From: Pantoea allii
Lineage (GTDB): Bacteria; Pseudomonadota; Gammaproteobacteria; Enterobacterales; Enterobacteriaceae
Direction of reading: 5' to 3'
Length of the DNA stretch: 64,000 bases
Assembly: GCF_002307475.1 (NCBI RefSeq)
Contig: NZ_NTMH01000040.1
Coordinates: 186,001 to 250,000, forward strand
A model generated the notes under the pieces. That model ran no database searches, was not told the origin of the DNA, and saw only the letters and a program-made list of their open reading frames with translations. Of this stretch, positions 8,525-17,580 are shown piece by piece; position 1 is the stretch's first letter, and the number at the start of each line of letters is the position of its first letter. A program made the translations under genes and the position numbers.

Positions 8525-9424
8525 TCAGGCGGAGAACAGGGCGATGAGTACCGGTGCCAGCAGGCTCATGACAAAGCCGTGCACAATCGCGGCCGGGACG
8601 ATTTCTGTACCGCCTGCCCGTTGCAAAACCGGTAAGGTAAAATCCATAGAGGTTGCGCCGCATAAGCCCAGTGCAGTGCTGCGGTGACGGGCGATCAGCG
8701 CAGGGATCAACATAATCGCGATAAGCTCTCGCAGCAGATCGTTGAAGAAGGCGGCGCTGCCAATTACCGGGCCGAAGGCTTCCGTCATCAGAATCCCCGA
8801 TAAAGAGTACCAGCCGAAGCCACTGGCCAGGGCCAGCCCGGTTTTCAGCGGCAGTCCCAGTACCAGAGCCGCGATCATTCCCCCCAGCAGCGCACTGATC
8901 AGCACCGCGAGCGCGACCATCATGCCACGACGGTTTAAGACCATCTGGCGCAACGTCATCCCACTACCGCGCAGTTGAATGCCCACCAGCAGGAGCAGAA
9001 AGATTAATGCATATTCACTGGCGGCGGCGGCATGATGCAGCCAGGGCCATTGGGTCAGGCCCAGCGCAAAGCCTACGACAACCACACCACATAACGTGAG
9101 TGATTCCAGCGCCATATGCAGACGTGAAGGAAGCTTTTGCGGTTTGTGACTGTGCTGCCAGGGCAGCCGTTGCTCCAGCCAATGCAACGCCAGCAGGTTA
9201 CATAGCAGAATGCATGTCGCTGTAACTGCCGCGGTATAAAACACCGTAAGCAGATTGCTGCTGAGATTATCGAGAAAGGCCAGGCTGATGCCCATAAAAA
9301 ACAAAATGACGTAGACCATCCAGCCTAACAGTCGGTTGACGGCCTTGAGAAACGTCACGTGTCGAAGCGGTAACAGCCAGCCTGCCAGCAGGGGCAACAG
9401 GATAATTAAGAGTCCGGAATACAT
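8525..9424 (-). CDS. lysO: LysO (YbjE), L-lysine exporter
   Basis: Inner-membrane lysine exporter of 299 residues with about eight hydrophobic helices; the family motifs NRRGM and SGFGWYSLSGIL are present. E. coli LysO removes excess lysine and gives thialysine resistance. The start MYSGLLIILLP at 9424 matches the family N-terminus, but no strong ribosome-binding site precedes it or the alternative ATG at 9442, so the exact start is uncertain. It is transcribed divergently from ybjD. In E. coli, hcp-hcr and aqpZ flank this area; they are absent here. Confidence 0.93.
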   Translation of the reverse strand: MYSGLLIILLPLLAGWLLPLRHVTFLKAVNRLLGWMVYVILFFMGISLAFLDNLSSNLLTVFYTAAVTATCILLCNLLALHWLEQRLPWQHSHKPQKLPSRLHMALESLTLCGVVVVGFALGLTQWPWLHHAAAASEYALIFLLLLVGIQLRGSGMTLRQMVLNRRGMMVALAVLISALLGGMIAALVLGLPLKTGLALASGFGWYSLSGILMTEAFGPVIGSAAFFNDLLRELIAIMLIPALIARHRSTALGLCGATSMDFTLPVLQRAGGTEIVPAAIVHGFVMSLLAPVLIALFSA

Positions 9425-9560
9425 ATTGATCGGTTCGTCCATGTCGAAAGTCTCGACACGCTAGCGAAAAAGCCCAGGTGAGTAAACCCTTACAACAAAG
9501 TGACTTGACCGCCTGATGAAGCCGCTTCATTCTGCGGACAACAAAGAGGATAAAAACGCT

Positions 9561-11210
9561 ATGATTCTGGAACATATCGATATCCGGGGATTTCGCGGCA
9601 TTAATCAGCTCTCTTTACCCCTGACGCGTATAAACCTGCTGATTGGCGAAAACGCCTGGGGTAAATCCAGTTTGCTGGACGCGCTCAGCCTGCTGCTGTC
9701 GCCCCACTCGCGTGAGTATGTGTTTTCTCCTGACGATTTTCACTTTACGCCGGGCGAGGTCGACGATCGGGTTCATCGCCTGTCGGTCGTTTTCCACTTC
9801 ACGGATGACGACGCGGAAAACAGCGACCTGCTACAGCCGTTCTGGCAACCCGCCGAACAGGGACAACGCCGACTGAGTTACAGCGTGCACGCCCGGCGAC
9901 GTGACGGCCAGATCACCTCAACACGGCGCTTTATCGATAGCCATGGTCATGTGCTAGCGGAAGAGGGAAGTGCGGCGGCGATAAGTTATCTGCTGCGCAT
10001 GAATCCAGTATTACGGCTGCGCGATGCACGTTTTAGCCGACGTGTTCGCCCGGTCGAAAGCGGTATTGATGCCCGTCTTTCCACCCTGAATCAACTGGCG
10101 AAAGAGCTGGATAAACTGACTCGGGATCTGGAACAGCATCCACAGCAATTGAGTAATGACATGCTGCGTCAGGGATTACAGACCATGCAGCAGCTGATGG
10201 AACACTACTTTCTGGTCCAGCATCCTGAGAATGGCGGACAGATGCACCGCGTCGATCCACAATCACGTGACGGTATTCAGGGCTGGCGTTCACTGGACCA
10301 GCTGAATCATCTGATTGCCGCCACGGACGTCCGCAGCCGCCAACTTATTTTATTGCGCATGTTTAGCTTGCTGGTCCAGGCGCGAGGAAGCGAACCTTTG
10401 GCACCGGGCGCCCGGCCGTTGTTGCTGATTGAAGATCCGGAAACCCGGCTGCATCCCATCATGTTATCCGTAGCATGGAACCTTCTCACGCTGCTCCCGT
10501 TACAGAAGATTGCGACGACCAATTCTGGAGAGCTGCTTTCTCAGGTCGCGGTGGAGAACGTTTGCCGATTGGTGCGTGAGCCAACGCGCGTGGCGGCATG
10601 GCGCATTGGTCCCGAAGGGCTGAGTGCGGAAGAGAGCCGCCGCATCGGCTTCCATATCAAAGTCAACCGGCCTTCAGCCCTGTTTGCCCGTTGCTGGCTT
10701 CTGGTTGAAGGTGAAACCGAAGTCTGGATCATCAACGAAATGGCGCGACAATGCGGTTTTCACTTCGCCGCTGAAGGAATTAAAGTCATTGAGTTTGCAC
10801 AGTCCGGGCTAAAACCGTTGTTAAAATTTGCCCGACGTATGGGCATTGCCTGGCATGTGCTGACTGACGGGGATATGGCAGGGAAAAAATATGCAGCCAC
10901 GGCGCGCAGCCAGCTCCAGCCTCATGATGTCGAGAAGCATCACCTGACGCAGCTCCCGGCGGCGGATATGGAGCAGTTCCTTTACCAACATGGCTTTAGT
11001 GATGTGTATCATGAGGCAGCGCACCTGCCGTTAAACGTACCTGTCAATCCCAGGCGTATTATTACCAAAGCTATTCATCGTGCATCAAAACCTGAACTGG
11101 CTATCACGGTCGCTATGGCAGCAGCCGAACGCGGCAGCGAGGCAATCCCGGAACGCCTACGGGAGATGTTTTCCCAGGTGATTACCCTGGCGCAGGGCAA
11201 AGCGGGATAG
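9561..11210 (+). CDS. ybjD: YbjD, OLD-family ATPase with C-terminal TOPRIM domain
   Basis: Overcoming-lysogenisation-defect (OLD) family protein of 549 residues, with an ABC-type ATPase domain followed by a TOPRIM nuclease domain. The start MILEHIDIRGFRG at 9561 follows GAGGA. Walker A is GENAWGKSSLL near residue 30; Walker B-like LLLIEDPETRLHP lies near 300. The TOPRIM domain begins at WLLVEGETE near 390, and HVLTDGDMAGKKYA near 440 supplies the acidic pair. No helicase gene (GajB type) lies beside it, so it fits single-gene class 1 OLD proteins. Its cellular function is not established; nuclease or phage-defence activity is inferred from the family. Confidence 0.9.
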   Translation: MILEHIDIRGFRGINQLSLPLTRINLLIGENAWGKSSLLDALSLLLSPHSREYVFSPDDFHFTPGEVDDRVHRLSVVFHFTDDDAENSDLLQPFWQPAEQGQRRLSYSVHARRRDGQITSTRRFIDSHGHVLAEEGSAAAISYLLRMNPVLRLRDARFSRRVRPVESGIDARLSTLNQLAKELDKLTRDLEQHPQQLSNDMLRQGLQTMQQLMEHYFLVQHPENGGQMHRVDPQSRDGIQGWRSLDQLNHLIAATDVRSRQLILLRMFSLLVQARGSEPLAPGARPLLLIEDPETRLHPIMLSVAWNLLTLLPLQKIATTNSGELLSQVAVENVCRLVREPTRVAAWRIGPEGLSAEESRRIGFHIKVNRPSALFARCWLLVEGETEVWIINEMARQCGFHFAAEGIKVIEFAQSGLKPLLKFARRMGIAWHVLTDGDMAGKKYAATARSQLQPHDVEKHHLTQLPAADMEQFLYQHGFSDVYHEAAHLPLNVPVNPRRIITKAIHRASKPELAITVAMAAAERGSEAIPERLREMFSQVITLAQGKAG

Positions 11211-11221
11211 GGGTTACAGCG

Positions 11222-11250
11222 TAAAAATGCCAGCGCGGCAGGCTGGCATT
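11222..11250 (-). terminator. Terminator between convergent cspD and ybjD
   Basis: AATGCCAGC (11226-11234) pairs with GCTGGCATT (11242-11250) around a seven-base loop. On the minus strand a TTTTTA run follows, so it mainly ends cspD transcription, and its stem may also serve ybjD. Confidence 0.75.
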
Positions 11251-11281
11251 GTTGACGGAGCGGTCCAACGTTGGGGGGATC

Positions 11282-11506
11282 TCAGGCTACGGCCTGTTGC
11301 ACTTCAACAGGTACAATCAGACTGGCATGGTTGCCTTTAGGGCCTTGATGAACGTCAAAATGAACCTGCTGGCCCGCTTTTAGCGTTCTGTAACCATCCA
11401 TCTGTATTGTTGAGTAGTGTGCGAAGATATCTTCTCCGCCCCCGATTGGACAGATAAAGCCGAAACCTTTGGCGTTATTGAACCATTTAACGGTACCTGT
11501 CTCCAT
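11282..11506 (-). CDS. cspD: CspD, cold-shock-domain DNA replication inhibitor
   Basis: Cold-shock-domain protein of 74 residues that in E. coli binds single-stranded DNA and inhibits replication in stationary phase; it is not cold induced. RNP1 (NAKGFGFI) and the RNP2 region (EDIFAHYSTI) are intact. The ATG at 11506 (METGTVKWF) has AGGGAAG upstream; a longer in-frame reading would add 26 residues absent from the family. In E. coli CspD is degraded by Lon. It lies divergent to clpS. Confidence 0.95.
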   Translation of the reverse strand: METGTVKWFNNAKGFGFICPIGGGEDIFAHYSTIQMDGYRTLKAGQQVHFDVHQGPKGNHASLIVPVEVQQAVA

Positions 11507-11601
11507 GCTTTTACTTCCCTCGCAAGACATTTTATAAGTAGGTGAGGTCACTGAAGCCGTGAGTCGGGTTTGATTAAAACTCAATCAGCTTATGAAGGTA
11601 G

Positions 11602-11629
11602 AATGTAGAGAAACTGCCACTGTCGTCAA
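11602..11629 (-). promoter_or_regulatory. Candidate cspD promoter
   Basis: Minus-strand TTGACG (11624-11629) and TACATT (11602-11607) are separated by 16 bp, giving a leader of about 90 nt before cspD. Confidence 0.4.
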
Positions 11630-11824
11630 GCAAAGCACCGGGCAACGTGGGGAAAAAATCATCAAAATTTGAGGTAGTTAACGCTATTTGAAATTTTGTG
11701 ATACAGGTCGCGTGCAGGGTTTTTTGCCTGAGAATGCATTAGCGGCAGTGCACTTGACACACGTGTTAAACTCTACAGATGACCCTGGATTTGATGACGA
11801 TGCACAGAATCACAACGGAACACT
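11630..11824. other. cspD-clpS divergent intergenic region, clpS leader side
   Basis: This is the clpS side of the 318-bp gap between cspD and clpS. It contains a consensus TTGACA at 11754-11759, but I could not find a convincing -10 at 16-18 bp from it. The region is AT-rich around 11660-11710. I see no open frame or RNA gene. The macAB and ybjX genes found near here in E. coli are absent. Confidence 0.5.
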
Positions 11825-12145
11825 ATGGCAAACACAAATGACTGGCTAAATTTTGAACACTTAGCCGACGAAAAAGTACGCGAAGGGTTAAAACCGCCTT
11901 CCATGTATAAAGTCATTCTGAATAATGACGATTATACACCTATGGAATTTGTTATTGACGTTCTGCAAAAGTTCTTTTCTTATGATATTGAACGTGCAAC
12001 GCAACTGATGCTGAAAGTTCACTACCACGGTAAAGCAATCTGTGGTGTATTTACCGCAGAGGTCGCTGAGACCAAAGCGGCGCAGGTGAATAATTACGCG
12101 CGGGACAATCATCATCCGTTGCTGTGTACGCTTGAAAAAGCCTGA
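11825..12145 (+). CDS. clpS: ClpS, N-degron adaptor of ClpAP
   Basis: Adaptor of 106 residues that delivers proteins with N-terminal Leu, Phe, Tyr or Trp to ClpA. It has a flexible N-terminal tail ([17 protein letters not shown]), then the core with [10 protein letters not shown], whose asparagine and aspartates bind the substrate alpha-amino group, and [14 protein letters not shown], which docks on the ClpA N-domain. It lies 53 bases upstream of clpA in the same orientation. Aat, which creates N-degrons, is encoded about 3 kb away. Confidence 0.97.
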   Translation: MANTNDWLNFEHLADEKVREGLKPPSMYKVILNNDDYTPMEFVIDVLQKFFSYDIERATQLMLKVHYHGKAICGVFTAEVAETKAAQVNNYARDNHHPLLCTLEKA

Positions 12146-12198
12146 GCCTCTCTCCATACAGGAAGCAGGTCAGAGCGATTAACTGGAGGAGGTGCCTA

Positions 12199-14475
12199 AT
12201 GCTCAATCAAGAACTGGAACTCAGTTTAAACATGGCTTTCGCCAGAGCGCGTGAGCACCGTCATGAGTTTATGACCGTCGAGCATCTGTTACTGGCGTTG
12301 CTCAGTAACCCGTCGGCCAGAGAGGCACTGGAAGCCTGTACGGTGGACATTGTGGCTCTACGGCAGGAACTCGAAGCCTTCATTGAACAGACCACGCCTG
12401 TGCTGCCTGCCAGCGAAGAAGAGCGTGATACGCAACCGACGCTCAGCTTCCAACGTGTACTACAGCGTGCGGTTTTCCATGTTCAGTCATCCGGACGCAG
12501 TGAAGTTACCGGTGCGAACGTACTGGTTGCTATTTTCAGCGAGCAAGAGTCGCAAGCGGCTTACCTGCTGCGCAAACACGAAGTCAGCCGCCTTGATGTG
12601 GTGAATTTCATCTCTCACGGCACGCGTAAAGACGAACCTGGCCAGGCACCTGGTGCTGAAAACCCGGTTAACGAAGAGCAAGCAGGCGGGGAGGAACGTA
12701 TGGAAAACTTCACCACCAATCTTAATCAGCTTGCTCGCGTTGGCGGAATTGACCCGCTGATCGGTCGCGACAAAGAGCTGGAACGCACTATTCAGGTTCT
12801 GTGTCGCCGCCGTAAAAATAACCCGTTGCTGGTGGGGGAATCCGGTGTCGGTAAAACAGCCATTGCGGAAGGTTTAGCCTGGCGCATTGTGCAGGGTGAC
12901 GTGCCTGAGGTGATGAAGGACTGCACCATCTATTCTCTGGATATCGGCTCTCTGCTGGCGGGCACCAAGTACCGTGGCGACTTTGAGAAACGTTTCAAAG
13001 CCCTGTTAAAACAGCTGGAGCAGGATAACAGCAGCATCCTGTTTATTGATGAGATTCACACCATCATCGGTGCGGGTGCAGCATCGGGTGGGCAGGTCGA
13101 TGCCGCCAACCTGATTAAACCACTGCTTTCTAGCGGTAAAATCCGCGTGATGGGTTCCACGACCTATCAGGAATTCAGCAACATCTTTGAAAAAGATCGC
13201 GCCCTGGCGCGCCGTTTCCAGAAAATCGACATTACCGAGCCGTCGGTAGAAGAAACGGTACAGATTCTTAACGGCCTGAAAACCAAATATGAAGCGCACC
13301 ATGACGTTCGTTACACCGCGAAAGCCGTGCGTGCGGCAGTCGAACTGGCGGTGAAATATATCAACGATCGCCATCTGCCAGATAAAGCCATTGACGTTAT
13401 CGATGAAGCGGGTGCCCGTGCACGCCTGATGCCAGCCAGCAAACGCAAGAAAACCGTAAATGTGGCTGATATTGAAACCGTGGTCGCGCGTATCGCGCGT
13501 ATTCCGGAGCAGAGCGTGTCCGCCACCGATCGCGATACGCTGAAAAACCTGGGCGACCGCCTGAAAATGCTGGTGTTTGGTCAGGATAATGCCATTGAAG
13601 CCTTGACCGAAGCGATCAAGATGAGCCGTGCAGGTCTGGGACAGGATCGCAAACCGGTGGGTTCATTCCTGTTTGCTGGTCCAACGGGCGTCGGTAAAAC
13701 CGAAGTTACCGTTCAACTGGCGAAAGCGCTGGGGATTGAACTGCTGCGTTTTGACATGTCCGAGTACATGGAGCGTCACACCGTCAGCCGCCTGATTGGT
13801 GCGCCTCCGGGCTATGTTGGCTTTGATCAGGGTGGTCTGCTGACTGATGCGGTGATCAAACATCCTCATGCCGTCGTACTGCTGGATGAGATTGAGAAAG
13901 CGCATCCGGATGTGTTTAACCTGTTGCTGCAGGTAATGGATAACGGCATGTTGACCGACAACAACGGCCGCAAGGCGGATTTCCGCAACGTGGTACTGGT
14001 GATGACAACCAATGCTGGCGTGCGCGAAACCGAGCGTAAATCTATTGGCCTGATTCATCAGGACAACAGCACTGACGCAATGGAAGAGATTAAAAAAATC
14101 TTTACGCCTGAATTCCGTAACCGTCTGGACAACATTATCTGGTTCAGCCACTTGTCGGCCGAAGTCATTCATCAGGTGGTGGACAAGTTTATCGTTGAAC
14201 TGCAGGCCCAACTGGATGCTAAAGGCGTTTCACTCGAGGTCAGTGATGAAGCGCGTGACTGGCTGGCAGAGAAAGGCTACGACAAAGCGATGGGTGCCCG
14301 TCCAATGGCGCGTACCGTTCAGGAAAGCCTGAAGAAACCGTTGGCCAATGAACTGCTGTTTGGTTCGCTGGTGGAAGGGGGTTCAGTATCGGTTGCACTG
14401 GATAAAGAGAAAGGCCAGTTAACTTATCACTTCCTGAGTGCGCAAAAACGTAAAGCGGAAGGCACTGTGCACTAA
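12199..14475 (+). CDS. clpA: ClpA, AAA+ unfoldase of the ClpAP protease
   Basis: ATP-dependent unfoldase feeding substrates to ClpP, 758 residues as in E. coli. It has an N-domain (residues 1-140), then AAA module D1 with Walker [10 protein letters not shown] and Walker B ILFIDEIH, and module D2 with Walker [10 protein letters not shown] and [11 protein letters not shown]. The ClpP-docking loop with IGL is seen in [17 protein letters not shown] site precedes the ATG. An internal ATG at codon 168 also has a strong ribosome-binding site (separate entry). A strong terminator follows. Confidence 0.97.
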   Translation: MLNQELELSLNMAFARAREHRHEFMTVEHLLLALLSNPSAREALEACTVDIVALRQELEAFIEQTTPVLPASEEERDTQPTLSFQRVLQRAVFHVQSSGRSEVTGANVLVAIFSEQESQAAYLLRKHEVSRLDVVNFISHGTRKDEPGQAPGAENPVNEEQAGGEERMENFTTNLNQLARVGGIDPLIGRDKELERTIQVLCRRRKNNPLLVGESGVGKTAIAEGLAWRIVQGDVPEVMKDCTIYSLDIGSLLAGTKYRGDFEKRFKALLKQLEQDNSSILFIDEIHTIIGAGAASGGQVDAANLIKPLLSSGKIRVMGSTTYQEFSNIFEKDRALARRFQKIDITEPSVEETVQILNGLKTKYEAHHDVRYTAKAVRAAVELAVKYINDRHLPDKAIDVIDEAGARARLMPASKRKKTVNVADIETVVARIARIPEQSVSATDRDTLKNLGDRLKMLVFGQDNAIEALTEAIKMSRAGLGQDRKPVGSFLFAGPTGVGKTEVTVQLAKALGIELLRFDMSEYMERHTVSRLIGAPPGYVGFDQGGLLTDAVIKHPHAVVLLDEIEKAHPDVFNLLLQVMDNGMLTDNNGRKADFRNVVLVMTTNAGVRETERKSIGLIHQDNSTDAMEEIKKIFTPEFRNRLDNIIWFSHLSAEVIHQVVDKFIVELQAQLDAKGVSLEVSDEARDWLAEKGYDKAMGARPMARTVQESLKKPLANELLFGSLVEGGSVSVALDKEKGQLTYHFLSAQKRKAEGTVH
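12688..12702 (+). promoter_or_regulatory. Internal translation start in clpA (ClpA65 type)
   Basis: GGGGAGG at 12688-12694 is followed after five bases by the in-frame ATG at 12700-12702, codon 168 of clpA, right before the D1 module ([12 protein letters not shown]). E. coli clpA is known to produce a shorter 65-kDa form from an internal start at about the same place. Use of this site here is inferred. Confidence 0.6.
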
Positions 14476-14496
14476 GCACTGTGTGACGGAAAGAGA

Positions 14497-14526
14497 AAAG
14501 GCCGGATATTATCCGGCCTTTTTTTT
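14497..14526 (+). terminator. clpA terminator (partly bidirectional)
   Basis: GGCCGGAT (14500-14507) pairs with ATCCGGCC (14511-14518), followed by eight T residues on the + strand. The minus strand has a TTTT run after the same stem, so infA transcription may also stop here. Confidence 0.92.
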
Positions 14527-14547
14527 ATTGCCTCGGTTGGAGGCAAT
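14527..14547 (-). terminator. Hairpin downstream of infA
   Basis: ATTGCCTC and GAGGCAAT pair around a five-base loop, 14 bases past the infA stop. There is no T-run directly after it on the minus strand; it probably works together with the next hairpin. Confidence 0.5.
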
Positions 14548-14561
14548 AGCATCAACGCAAC

Positions 14562-15123
<562 letters not shown>

Positions 15124-15816
15124 TTAAAAAAGGGTCTGGTTGAGCCAGCAGCCGCTGTCAACGGGTTGAGATGACAGGTTTTTTACCGATTCCAGGTAAG
15201 CCTCACGCGGGATTTCGACCGCGCCCAACGATGCCGTATGGGGATTAAGTATCTGACAATCCACCAGGTGTCCTTTGTGCTTAATGAAATGCTGACAAAA
15301 AACCCATAGTGCGGTTTTTGAAGCATTGGTTTGCAGGCTGAACATGGATTCACCACAAAATATCTGGCCCAGCGCCAGCCCGTACATGCCGCCTGCCAGC
15401 TGTTGCCCGCGCCAGACTTCAATGGAGTGAGCATGACCCAGCTCATAGAGTTTCAGCCATGCGCGTTTCACTTCAAAGGTGATCCAGGTTCCTTCTTCGC
15501 GGCCCATGGCACAGCCCTCAACGACATCAGCAAAGGCTTCATTCATGGTGACGCGATAAGGCGATTGCTGATGAAAGCGTTTCATACTGCGGCTAAGATG
15601 AAAATGTTCAGGGATCAACACCGCACGGGGATCGGGTGACCACCACAGAATCGGATCGCCCGGCGAAAACCAGGGGAAAATACCTTGCTGATAGGCGCTG
15701 AGCAGACGGGCAGGCGAAAGATCGCCGCCCATGGCCAGCAGACCATTGGGCTCGCGCAGGGCCATTTCCGGGGGAGGAAACAGCAACGATTCCCGTGACA
15801 GTTGAACCAGTCTCAT
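15124..15816 (-). CDS. aat: Aat, leucyl/phenylalanyl-tRNA-protein transferase
   Basis: Transfers Leu or Phe from charged tRNA to proteins with N-terminal Arg or Lys, creating N-degrons for ClpS/ClpAP. At 230 residues it is close to the family length. Conserved blocks include [39 protein letters not shown] and [19 protein letters not shown]. It lies 33 bases after cydC, so it probably belongs to the cydDC transcript, and near its functional partners clpS and clpA. Confidence 0.96.
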   Translation of the reverse strand: MRLVQLSRESLLFPPPEMALREPNGLLAMGGDLSPARLLSAYQQGIFPWFSPGDPILWWSPDPRAVLIPEHFHLSRSMKRFHQQSPYRVTMNEAFADVVEGCAMGREEGTWITFEVKRAWLKLYELGHAHSIEVWRGQQLAGGMYGLALGQIFCGESMFSLQTNASKTALWVFCQHFIKHKGHLVDCQILNPHTASLGAVEIPREAYLESVKNLSSQPVDSGCWLNQTLF

Positions 15817-15849
15817 CGCGTTACGTTATCCATCAGCTTTTGCACGAAA

Positions 15850-17580
15850 CTATAACGCAAAGCGTTGCTGGAAACGCCAGTAACGTCCACCTTTTGCGAC
15901 TAATTCGGAATGATTTCCCTGCTCAATGATTCGGCCGCTGTCCATAAGGCAAATTCTGTCCATTTGTGCCAGGCCTGTCAGACGGTGAGTGACCATAATG
16001 ACGGTTTTGCCTGCCGTAAGCTGCTGCAGCAAGGCGAGAATATGCTGCTCGGTCGCCGCATCAAGGCCTTCCGTTGGCTCATCCAATAGCCACAGGTCGC
16101 CGTTATGCAGCAGGGCACGGGCAAGCGCCAGACGTCGCAGTTCGCCCCCAGACAGCGGACGACCGCCTTCGCCCAGCCAGGCATTTAATCCTTCCTCGTT
16201 ATCCAGCAGGGTCTGCAGACCAGTCTGCATTAATGCCGCAGTCAGGGTTTCGTCGCTGGCGTTGGGGCAGGCCAGCAATAAATTGTCACGCAGGGTCTGG
16301 CTGAACAGATGAACACGCTGGGTGACAACGCTGATGCGTTGCCGGAGTTGCGCCTCATCCCACTCAGTAAGGGGAACTGCGTTTAACCTAATCTCACCTT
16401 GCTGACTATCCCAGGCGCGCGTAAGCAGCCCAAGCAATGTCGATTTTCCACAGCCGGTCGGTCCGAGCAGCGCAACGTGTTCTCCCCCCTCAATGCTTAA
16501 TGAAAACTGATTCAACACTTTTTCAGGGCGTCCCGGATAGCAAAAATCAAGCGCCTGTAGGCTTACGTGTAATGCACCAGAAGGGATAACGGTTTTAGAG
16601 GGAAAAACAATCGCCGGTGTTTGTTCGATAATTTCATTGACGCGTTGGGCCGCCGTTATCACCTGAGACAGTGGCAAAAATGCGCCCGCGACCGGGGCCA
16701 GGGCTTCAAAAGCGGCCAGGGCACAAAATACCACCAGCGCAATGAATGGCCCGGGAAGTTGCTGCTGCGCAATGCTCTCTGCGCTGAGCCAGAGCAGCGC
16801 AGTAACCGTCATGCCGCTGCATATCAGTAACAGACTTTGCGCCAGCGCCTGTAAACGTTCTTGTTGACGCTGTGCTTCCTGCCACTGTTGTTCACTGCTG
16901 TCGAGTCTGGTACGCCAGACTGCAGCATTACCATATAACGTCAGTTCAGCCTGGCCTGCCAGCCAGTGCATTAACTGCACGCGCCAGTGCGAGCGCTGAC
17001 GGGTAATCGCAACGCCCGCCGGTGCGCCCAGGCGGTAAAAGAGCGGTGGCAAGATGCAGAGCAGGGCGAGCAGGGCACCGCCCAGGGTGAGAGCCAGCTG
17101 CAGGTCAATCAGACTTAAACCGACCGTCACCACCACAATGACGATAAACGCACCCAGCAGCGGTGAGATTACCCGCAGATAGAGATGATCCAGCGTGTCG
17201 ACATCACCGACAAAACGGTTGAGCAGATCCGCCTGACGAAAGGCTGCAAGCTGAGCGGGTGCCAGCGAAATCAAACGACTGAAGGTGAAAACGCGTAAAT
17301 GTTGCAACACCCGAAACGTCGCGTCGTGAGTGACCAGCCGTTCAAAGTAACGGGCCGCCGTGCGGATAATTGCCGCGCCGCGCACACCTGCTGCGGGAAG
17401 CATATAGTTAAAACTGTACAGTCCCGCAACGCCAGCGACAGACGAGGCCGCCAGAAACCACCCGGATAAGGTCAGCAAGCCAATGCTGGCTAACAGCGTG
17501 ACGATGGCCAGAACCATTCCCAGCGTCAGCCGGAAGGGATGACGCAGCCACAATCGCATAAAAGGACGCAGAGCAGACAT
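15850..17580 (-). CDS. cydC: CydC, heterodimeric ABC exporter subunit for cytochrome bd assembly
   Basis: Half-transporter of CydDC, which exports thiols (glutathione, cysteine) to the periplasm and also binds haem; it is required for cytochrome bd assembly. At 576 residues it has six N-terminal membrane helices and then a nucleotide-binding domain with Walker A GPTGCGKSTLL, signature LSGGELRRLALARALL and Walker B LWLLDEPTEGLD. I chose the ATG at 17580, which overlaps the cydD stop by one base and has AGGAG eight bases upstream. A GTG three codons earlier lies too close to that site. Confidence 0.95.
   Translation of the reverse strand: MSALRPFMRLWLRHPFRLTLGMVLAIVTLLASIGLLTLSGWFLAASSVAGVAGLYSFNYMLPAAGVRGAAIIRTAARYFERLVTHDATFRVLQHLRVFTFSRLISLAPAQLAAFRQADLLNRFVGDVDTLDHLYLRVISPLLGAFIVIVVVTVGLSLIDLQLALTLGGALLALLCILPPLFYRLGAPAGVAITRQRSHWRVQLMHWLAGQAELTLYGNAAVWRTRLDSSEQQWQEAQRQQERLQALAQSLLLICSGMTVTALLWLSAESIAQQQLPGPFIALVVFCALAAFEALAPVAGAFLPLSQVITAAQRVNEIIEQTPAIVFPSKTVIPSGALHVSLQALDFCYPGRPEKVLNQFSLSIEGGEHVALLGPTGCGKSTLLGLLTRAWDSQQGEIRLNAVPLTEWDEAQLRQRISVVTQRVHLFSQTLRDNLLLACPNASDETLTAALMQTGLQTLLDNEEGLNAWLGEGGRPLSGGELRRLALARALLHNGDLWLLDEPTEGLDAATEQHILALLQQLTAGKTVIMVTHRLTGLAQMDRICLMDSGRIIEQGNHSELVAKGGRYWRFQQRFAL

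Noticed and set aside
11754-11781. clpS promoter built on TTGACA at 11754
   Set aside because: No acceptable -10 hexamer at 16-18 bp; TACAGA is only 14 bp away.
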